In this document: in pieces, positions 57,801 through 64,000 of the stretch
Layout: each line of letters begins with the position of its first letter
Position numbering within the stretch: the first letter of the stretch is position 1
Origin: Muricea muricata
Lineage: Eukaryota > Cnidaria > Anthozoa > Malacalcyonacea > Plexauridae
Direction of reading: 5' to 3'
Length of the DNA: 64,000 nt
NCBI GenBank assembly: GCA_963855995.1
Contig: OY979721.1
Coordinates: forward strand, 15,727,893 to 15,791,892
Program-made: the position numbers and the translations under genes
The notes under the pieces: model-generated
What the model saw: the letters and a program-made list of their open reading frames with translations, nothing else
Told to the model about the DNA's origin: nothing
The model's database searches: none

Positions 57801-60800
57801 TATAAAAGTTTTGTCTGTTTCGTGGTATCGGTTAAATATTATACTTGGGCCACCGACGTTATTGTCTTTCATGGTATAGTATAAGTCTTTGTCTTTTTCG
57901 TTAAACAGTGAGAAATGCACGTTTGGAACATTCGAAAATAAATATTTCATCGTCAAACCTGGCACACTCACGCCGTCTTTAAACATGTCTATATCTCGCT
58001 CCTTCCAAAACTTGTTCATCTTGTCAATAGCCTCGAGGAAGGGAACGACATCAAGATTATTATATCAAACCAAAAAGTCACGAAACGTTTCCATGTTGTT
58101 ATCGTTCCACACGCGCTGGCAGTACTCGTATTGTTCCTCGAAAATGGCGGTGTTGGAAAGCATTGAATTCAAGGCTTCAGGGGGCGGTAAGGTGGATAAG
58201 TTTAACTTTGTCAGACGAAAGTACCCTTTGGTCTGTGTGCACTCGTAAGCTTTTAAAAATTGTTCGTAGGAGAATCCAGGAGCCAAGTGGTTTGTAATAT
58301 CGAGAAACTTCAAGTGTATTGTCTTGAGACACATGTGGCTGTTGTTTCTTTTTATCACAAACTTAACTTGCTCATGTTTCATGAGGTGGGCAAAGAAAGG
58401 GTTTTTAGCGGCGTTGATATCATACTTTCCGGAATTGAAGCCCAGAACATGTAGTTCCATGAGATGAAGTTCCAGTTTTTCTTGCAATTTTTCTAATGGG
58501 TGAACCTTTAATTGTATTTTCTTCCCCACTTTCCTCATTCTCACTCGCCTGAAAAAACGGAGGAAAAAAAAATGCTACACATATATATCACAAGCCCGGA
58601 AAGATAAGTAAACCATGACTAGAATTTTAAACCTCTAAAATTATTTACCTCATGCACTTCGTCCTCGCTTGCTTGACTAGCGTCCGCTTCATCTTGGGTC
58701 TCCTGCAAAAAAAAAAAAAAATAAGAAAGAGTAATAAGAGAAAGAACTACACAGATCAAGTTGACCAACAATATGGTCTATACCTGATTCAATGTGAGAA
58801 GACATTGCACCATTTCTTCAACGTCATCGCCACTTTCAGCACACACCTAAATAGTCATAATAGTAATAAGTACAAGTCTCGAAAATACCTAGGTGGTCAA
58901 ACGCACAACATACCTCACCGTTCACTATTCGTTGACTGATTTGGTCGAATACATGAGAGAAACGGTCCAACAATAGCGAATAGCTTTCCTGGCTAATTTC
59001 CACCAAATAGTCGATGGATAAGAGAACGCCGGGATTATTTAAAGTAGAGTGGGAAGGGGATGGGATAGTTAGTCTATGTAGTAAAACGTATTATTGTTTT
59101 GGAGATGGGAAAGACAAATTTAGTTGCAAAGGGGTTAACAAAAAGAATAATGTTATTCATAAAGATAAATATTTAGATGTAATTTTAAGTAAACGTAGTG
59201 GGTCGGGTGTAAATAGGGGACTCAGAGTTATGAACAATACAATGTGCACATATGTTCAAGTTAAAAACGCTTTTAGTTATTTTTATCCAAAACGTAAAGT
59301 TTTGGAAGACGGTGTTGCAACCATTCCATTAGATATTTGATCTGTAAATAGCTATTTTGTGAATATATCTTTTCAACAACTAACATGTGTGCGTGTTATT
59401 ACCATCTGTGTCTTATTCACTTTGCCCGAGGCGAATAAAACCTTGACAACACGGGGGATCATATAACACGATATATGTGGTTTTGGACAATAATAGAATC
59501 GACTTCGTGAGCGGGCATTGGTTTGTTTTGCTGAAACGGGACTCGCGGGACTTAATTTGTCCCTCCACGGGACTTTGTGTCCCTCCACGAGACTTTTGCA
59601 AAACCTAATATCACTTTGCGGGACTTGCGGGACACAATTTGTCCCTCCACGGGACTTTTACAAAAACTATTTTATTTGGTTTTGTGTTTAACAATATTTA
59701 GTTATATGTTTAAGTTCATTTAATTATATGTACAGTTACACTTTTGTTATAGTTATTAGTAGATCTGTAAGTCCTGAATCAGTTCACCGATTTCCTTTTG
59801 CCGAAGGAATTCGTCATACGCTTTCTTACGAATCCGTTTCCTTACTAGTAAATGTCTCCCCTGTCTTTCTCACTGTATATCGGTAAGATGGTGGCATACT
59901 AAACAGACAAACACAACCTGGCTCAAGGGGGTCTTCGTCAGGTTTCCACGGGGATGGGATAATTAGTGTATGTAGTAAAACGTATTATTGTTTTGGGGAT
60001 GGGAAAGACAAATTTAGTTGCAAAGGGGTTAACAAAAAGAATAATGTTATTAATAAAGATAAATATTTAGATGTAATTTTAAGTAAACGTAGTGGGTCGG
60101 GTGTAAATAGGGGATTCAGAGTTATGAACAATACAATGTGCACATATGTTCAAGTTAAAAACGCTTTTAGTTATTTTTATCCAAAACGCAAAGTTTTGGA
60201 AGACGGTGTTGCATCCATTCCATTAGATATTTGATCTGTAAATAGCTATTTTGTGAATATATCTTTTCAACAACCAACATGTGTGCGTGTTATTACCATC
60301 TGTGTCTTATTCACTTTGCCCGAGGCGAATAAAACCTTGACAACACGGGGGATCATATAACACGATATATGTGATTTTGGACAATAATAGAATCGAGTTC
60401 GTGAGCGGGCATTGGTTTGTTTTGCTGAAACGGGACTCGCGGGACTTAATTTGTCCCTCCACGGGACTTTGTGTCCCTCCACGAGACTTTTGCAAAACCT
60501 AATATCACTTTGCGGGACTTGCGGGACACAATTTGTCCCTCCACGGGACTTTTACAAAAACTATTTTATTTGGTTTTGTGTTTAACAATATTTAGTTATA
60601 TGTTTAAGTTCATTTAATTATATGTACAGTTACACTTTTGTTATAGTTATTAGTAGATCTGTAAGTCCTGAATCAGTTCACCGATTTCCTTTTGCCGAAG
60701 GAATTCGTCATACGCTTTCTTACGAATCCGTTTCCTTACTAGTAAATGTCTCCCCTGTCTTTCTCACTGTATATCGGTAAGATGGTGGCATACTAAACAG

Positions 60801-63800
60801 ACAAACACAACCTGGCTCAAGGGGGTCTTCGTCAGGTTTCCACGGGGATGGGATAATTAGTGTATGTAGTAAAACGTATTATTGTTTTGGGGATGGGAAA
60901 GACAAATTTAGTTGCAAAGGGGTTAACAAAAAGAATAATGTTATTAATAAAGATAAATATTTAGATGTAATTTTAAGTAAACGTAGTGGGTCGGGTGTAA
61001 ATAGGGGATTCAGAGTTATGAACAATACAATGTGCACATATGTTCAAGTTAAAAACGCTTTTAGTTATTTTTATCCAAAACGTAAAGTTTTGGAAGACGG
61101 TGTTGCAACCATTCCATTAGATATTTGATCTGTAAATAGCTATTTTGTGAATATATCTTTTCAACAACTAACATGTGTGCGTGTTATTACCATCTGTGTC
61201 TTATTCACTTTGCCCGAGGCGAATAAAACCTTGACAACACGGGGGATCATATAACACGATATATGTGATTTTGGACAATAATAGAATCGACTTCGTGAGC
61301 GGGCATTGGTTTGTTTTGCTGAAACGGGACTCGCGGGACTTAATTTGTCCCTCCACGGGACTTTGTGTCCCTCCACGGGACTTTTGCAAAACCTAATATC
61401 ACTTTGCGGGACTTGCGGGACACAATTTGTCCCTCCACGGGACTTTTACAAAAACTATTTTATTTGGTTTTGTGTTTAACAATATTTAGTTATATGTTTA
61501 AGTTCATTTAATTATATGTACAGTTACACTTTTGTTATAGTTATTAGTAGATCTGTAAGACCTGAATCAGTTCACCGATTTCCTTTTGCCGAAGGAATTC
61601 GTCATATACGCTTTCTTACGAATCCGTTTCCTTACAAGTAAATGTCTCCTCTGTCTTTCTCACTGTATATCGGTAAGATGGTGGCATACTAAACAGACAA
61701 ACACAACCTGGCTCAAGGGGGTCTTCGTCAGGTTTCCACGGGGATGGGATAATTAGTCTATGTAGTAAAACGTATTATTGTTTTGGGGATGGGAAAGACA
61801 AATTTAGTTGCAAAGGGGTTAACAAAAAGAATAATGTTATTAATAAAGATAAATATTTAGATGTAATTTTAAGTAAACGTAGTGGGTCGGGTGTAAATAG
61901 GGGATTCAGAGTTATGAACAATACAATGTGCACATATGTTCAAGTTAAAAACGCTTTTAGTTATTTTTATCCAAAACGCAAAGTTTTGGAAGACGGTGTT
62001 GCATCCATTCCATTAGATATTTGATCTGTAAATAGCTATTTTGTGAATATATCTTTTCAACAACCAACATGTGTGCGTGTTATTACCATCTGTGTCTTAT
62101 TCACTTTGCCCGAGGCGAATAAAACCTTGACAACACGGGGGATCATATAACACGATATATGTGATTTTGGACAATAATAGAATCGAGTTCGTGAGCGGGC
62201 ATTGGTTTGTTTTGCTGAAACGGGACTCGCGGGACTTAATTTGTCCCTCCACGGGACTTTGTGTCCCTCCACGGGACTTTTGCAAAACCTAATATCACTT
62301 TGCGGGACTTGCGGGACACAATTTGTCCCTCCACGGGACTTTTACAAAAACTATTTTATTTGGTTTTGTGTTTAACAATATTTAGTTATATGTTTAAGTT
62401 CATTTAATTATATGTACAGTTACACTTTTGTCATAGTTATTAGTAGATCTGTAAGTCCTGAATCAGTTCACCGATTTCCTTTTGCCGAAGGAATTCGTCA
62501 TACGCTTTCTTACGAATCCGTTTCCTTACAAGTAAATGTCTCCCCTGTCTTTCTCACTGTATATCGGTAAGATGGTGGCATACTAAACAGACAAACACAA
62601 CCTGGCTCAAGGGGGTCTTCGTCAGGTTTCCACGGGGATGGGATAATTAGTCTATGTAGTAAAACGTATTATTGTTTTGGGGATGGGAAAGACAAATTTA
62701 GTTGCAAAGGGGTTAACAAAAAGAATAATGTTATTAATAAAGATAAATATTTAGATGTAATTTTAAGTAAACGTAGTGGGTCGGGTGTAAATAGGGGATT
62801 CAGAGTTATGAACAATACAATGTGCACATATGTTCAAGTTAAAAACGCTTTTAGTTATTTTTATCCAAAACGTAAAGTTTTGGAAGACGGTGTTGCAACC
62901 ATTCCATTAGATATTTGATCTGTAAATAGCTATTTTGTGAATATATCTTTTCAACAACTAACATGTGTGCGTGTTATTACCATCTGTGTCTTATTCACTT
63001 TGCCCGAGGCGAATAAAACCTTGACAACACGGGGGATCATATAACACGATATATGTGATTTTGGACAATAATAGAATCGAGTTCGTGAGCGGGCATTGGT
63101 TTGTTTTGCTGAAACGGGACTCGCGGGACTTAATTTGTCCCTCCACGGGACTTTGTGTCCCTCCACGGGACTTTTGCAAAACCTAATATCACTTTGCGGG
63201 ACTTGCGGGATAACATTGATGTATGCTCGACTCGACGGCGAATTTATATAGTTTATGCCACCACCCATTAACCAATCAGAGCGCGACTATAGCGTACGTC
63301 ACAGGGGTACTATAGCGTACGTACGCTATTTTAACCAATCAGAGCATAGCTATGGCGTACGTCACTGGGTGTACGTCACGGGGCATACGTACGCTGTTTT
63401 AACCAATCAGAGCATAGCTATGGCGTACGTCACGGGGTGTACGTCACGGGGCATACGTACGCCAACCATTAACCAATCAGAGCGCGACTATAGCGTACGT
63501 CACGGGGTGCACGTAACGGCTTGTGTACGTAACGCATTGTGCACACCCCTCTGCACATCCCTGCACACCCCTCTGCACATCCCTTTGTGCACACCCCTCT
63601 GCACACCCCTCTGCACATCCCTTTGTGCACACCCCTTTGTGCACACCCCTCCGCACATCCCTGCACACCCCTAAAAAAGGGGGTCGATCGGCCTTTATAA
63701 TACTACTGACACTTGTCGAAATTATTCCGAAGTTACTTAGAGTTACGGCGCTTTTACTGCCGTAGGTCAGATATTGTTCAAATTATCGTAATCCTGTTTA

Positions 63801-63892
63801 CGTTTGAACACTTTCTTACTTGTCTCAGATCAGAAATTGCTGCGGCTTTTGTTTACATATGAGAATAATCTTGGTGACGAAGCACTTGGCAG
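42884..63892 (+). CDS. URB1: URB1 / NPA1, 60S ribosome-biogenesis scaffold (partial, 26 exons visible)
   Basis: Exons: 42884-43043, 43876-44015, 44098-44385, 44498-44594, 44681-44760, 44887-45083, 45162-45495, 45634-45859, 46444-46679, 46845-46946, 47009-47223, 47298-47401, 47504-47734, 48130-48249, 48330-49139, 49616-49825, 50228-50614, 50871-50989, 51118-51160, 51245-51311, 51379-51521, 51626-51678, 51775-51860, 51972-52159, 52232-52342 and 63829-63892. About 1600 residues are visible; the gene runs off the window (human URB1 ~2270 aa). URB1 is a large helical-repeat nucleolar protein needed for pre-60S assembly. Matches to the human protein as I remember it include CFIKFVLSFFVTGDSQLIQQVL, MPFTAIVPCALD, and LILGAYTATLS joined across the last intron to DQKLLRLLFTYENN. 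Exon 12 may start at 47304 instead. The intron 52343-63828 is 11.5 kb because it hosts a palindromic Polinton derivative. Confidence 0.88.
45900..46330 (+). repeat. degenerate minisatellite, unit ~17 bp, in URB1 intron 8
   Basis: About twenty imperfect copies of a CATCTCTCTAATACAGA-like unit run in one direction, interrupted by a non-repeat stretch near 46.0-46.08 kb. It is wholly intronic, lying between the exons ending at 45859 and starting at 46444. Confidence 0.85.
49375..49573 (+). other. exon-like open frame inside URB1 intron 15
   Basis: A coding-looking stretch bounded by a plausible acceptor (ACGATTTAG at 49374) and donor (GAG|GTCTTA after 49573). It reads PRLHGTGSAWSQYQIEWF, then GSYTYDRIAEFNNKLSEKCF, then a basic stretch ending KRIGYRVNE. 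It is not in the URB1 frame: exon 15 joins exon 16 directly in phase 1 and continues the URB1-like sequence. I do not recognise the protein. It might be an exon of a nested gene, a mutually exclusive or cryptic exon, or a retained pseudo-exon. Confidence 0.4.
49910..50040 (-). repeat. dispersed repeat, copy C (URB1 intron 16, reverse)
   Basis: On the minus strand it reads CAACAAGTTTCACA, ATAAAAGATATAAGTGA, GCTAGTTCCAGGCC and CAGATCAGGTAGCTG in the same order as copy B at 14418-14545. Confidence 0.55.
52363..52859 (+). repeat. left tip of the Polinton derivative: nested short tandem repeats
   Basis: After AGTAGTATTATAAAGGCC the tip has about ten tandem GGGGTGTGCA / GGGATGTGCA units (about 52398-52532). 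A set of ~65-bp units follows, each carrying CGTGACGTACGC, GCTATGCTCTGATTGG or a close variant and GCGTACGTATGCC. The mirror copy is at 63215-63707. Confidence 0.85.
52820..52826 (+). promoter_or_regulatory. inward-facing TATA box in left Polinton tip
   Basis: TATATAA follows several CCAAT-type ATTGGTTA motifs and CRE-like TGACGTAC motifs, and precedes a CGTCGAGTCGAGCATAC stretch that could contain the start site. The same arrangement is mirrored at 63244-63250, so both ends would fire toward the centre. Confidence 0.5.
52860..56160. repeat. left tandem array, ~895-bp units, four copies
   Basis: The marker CCCGCAAGTCCCGCAAAGTG recurs at about 52860, 53776, 54672 and 55566 (spacings 916, 896, 894). 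Each unit carries GTCCCGTGGAGGGAC palindromes, then a ~290-bp stretch whose minus strand is the 3' end of the Polinton polymerase B remnant, then a linker. The outermost unit has one more GTCCC palindrome segment (22 bp), explaining its extra length. Copies are nearly identical. Confidence 0.9.
55858..56184 (-). pseudogene. Polinton polymerase B remnant, C-terminal part, left arm (fossil)
   Basis: Reads like the C-terminal tail of protein-primed (Polinton-type) DNA polymerase B: a TPGLFK start, CSKTYYCFG, KDKFSCKGVNKKNN and a YFYPKRKVL ending. A mirror copy is at 59014-59340 on the plus strand, and shorter versions occur in every ~895-bp unit. Part of the fossil element. Confidence 0.75.
56186..56650 (+). 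other. acidic, intron-like segment of the Polinton derivative, left arm
   Basis: Between the polymerase remnants lie short Glu/Ser/Asp-rich coding blocks separated by spacers that begin GT and end AG with pyrimidine tracts, unlike the rest of the element. The mirror copy is at about 58549-59013. Origin unknown; it might be captured host sequence or an element gene whose family uses splicing. Confidence 0.4.
56650..57541 (+). pseudogene. Polinton polymerase B remnant, exonuclease side, left arm (fossil)
   Basis: Contains stretches typical of protein-primed family-B polymerases: HVLGFNSGKYDINAAKNPF (exonuclease-type motif), LDITNHLAPGFSYEQFLKAY, and near the palindrome centre a YDANALY-type polymerase motif (best seen in the right arm at about 57.70-57.75 kb). 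Fossil, broken. Confidence 0.75.
57658..58549 (-). pseudogene. Polinton polymerase B remnant, exonuclease side, right arm (fossil)
   Basis: Mirror image of the left-arm remnant with very few differences. The region next to the centre shows GYDANALYLWAIMQ, which resembles motif A of family-B polymerases. Fossil, broken. Confidence 0.75.
59014..59340 (+). pseudogene. Polinton polymerase B remnant, C-terminal part, right arm (fossil)
   Basis: Mirror image of 55858-56184 with the same family-typical stretches (CSKTYYCFG, SCKGVNKKNN, YFYPKRKVL). Part of the fossil element. Confidence 0.75.
59040..63214. repeat. right tandem array, ~895-bp units, five copies
   Basis: Mirror of the left array: the reverse marker CACTTTGCGGGACTTGCGGG recurs near 59612, 60508, 61402, 62298 and 63191, spaced ~895 bp. 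One more unit is present than on the left, so the arms are not simple copies of each other in length. Confidence 0.9.
63215..63707 (-). repeat. right tip of the Polinton derivative: nested short tandem repeats
   Basis: Inverted copy of the left tip, ending CCTTTATAATACTACT and followed by the GACACT target duplication. Includes the mirrored TATA box (63244-63250) and CCAAT/CRE-like motifs. Confidence 0.85.
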
Positions 63893-64000
63893 GTAGGTAG
63901 TTTTAAACAAATCTTTGCTGACATCTCGCTTTCCCCTAACCACACTGTCTCCATCCTACTCTATTCTGGCCTTTATTAATCTGTTCTTGTTTCCTCTTGT

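Larger units (their letters stand above)
52363..63707. mobile_element. palindromic Polinton derivative (fossil, broken) in a URB1 intron
   Basis: An 11,345-bp element starting AG and ending CT, flanked by the 6-bp target duplication GACACT (52357-52362 and 63708-63713). These end features match Polintons (Mavericks). The left arm (52363-57541) and right arm (57658-63707) are near-identical inverted copies around a ~116-bp unpaired centre. The axis of symmetry is at 57599.5; the right arm is one ~895-bp repeat unit longer. Each arm holds, from the outside in, a tip rich in small tandem repeats, a promoter-like block, an ~895-bp tandem array, an acidic segment and remnants of protein-primed DNA polymerase B. 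No integrase, capsid, packaging-ATPase or protease remnant was recognised. It is broken and non-autonomous. The clean target duplication and almost identical arms point to a young insertion or recent arm homogenisation. Confidence 0.85.

Noticed and set aside
52363-63707. The palindrome as a pure assembly artefact (mirror-folded read)
   Set aside because: The arms differ by one whole 895-bp unit and by scattered single bases, have an unpaired centre, and the whole is bounded by a 6-bp target duplication inside a URB1 intron. An artefact would normally copy one arm exactly and would not create flanking duplications. Long reads are still needed.

Overview
The window is a piece of an animal nuclear genome. 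It is AT-rich, its protein genes are split by many short GT-AG introns, and it contains several miniature inverted-repeat elements (MITEs) and one Polinton-derived element. The gene set (CEP162, KAT14 of the ATAC complex, mitochondrial NDUFB4 and MPC1, a tandem galectin, LSM10, DDX18, URB1) is metazoan. Small introns, compact spacing and a Polinton with a protein-primed polymerase would suit an early-branching marine invertebrate such as a cnidarian, but the sequence alone does not fix the phylum.

Layout. 1-5.9 kb: repeats, a small orphan gene and an intronless PH-domain gene. 5.9-18 kb: hinderin (KIAA1328, minus) head to head with an 18-exon CEP162 (plus). 18.2-21.3 kb: KAT14 (minus, one exon) tail to tail with CEP162 and head to head with NDUFB4 (plus). 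22 kb: a TRIM-like coiled-coil fragment. 23.6-25.2 kb: MPC1, with a 4-nt microexon. 26.7-30 kb: a two-CRD galectin. 31.2-36.5 kb: LSM10 (minus) head to head with a 13-exon DDX18 (plus). 36.5-42.9 kb: gene-poor, with MITEs. 42.9 kb to the window edge: URB1, 26 exons visible and running off the window.

The most unusual object is an 11.3-kb, nearly perfect giant palindrome (52363-63707) inside one intron of URB1. It starts AG and ends CT, is flanked by the 6-bp duplication GACACT, and carries remnants of a Polinton protein-primed DNA polymerase B in both arms. Each arm also has an array of ~895-bp tandem units (four on the left, five on the right) and an inward-facing TATA/CCAAT promoter-like block. 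It looks like a recently inserted or recently homogenised, broken Polinton derivative with snapback architecture. Because URB1 is transcribed through it, the intron could form a very long hairpin RNA.

Functional themes. Three divergent promoter pairs lie within 64 kb (hinderin/CEP162, KAT14/NDUFB4, LSM10/DDX18), separated by 169-223 bp between start codons. DDX18 and URB1 both act in early 60S ribosome assembly; LSM10 acts in histone mRNA 3' processing. Exon coordinates come from reading frames, splice-site consensus and remembered family sequences; no transcript or database evidence was available.
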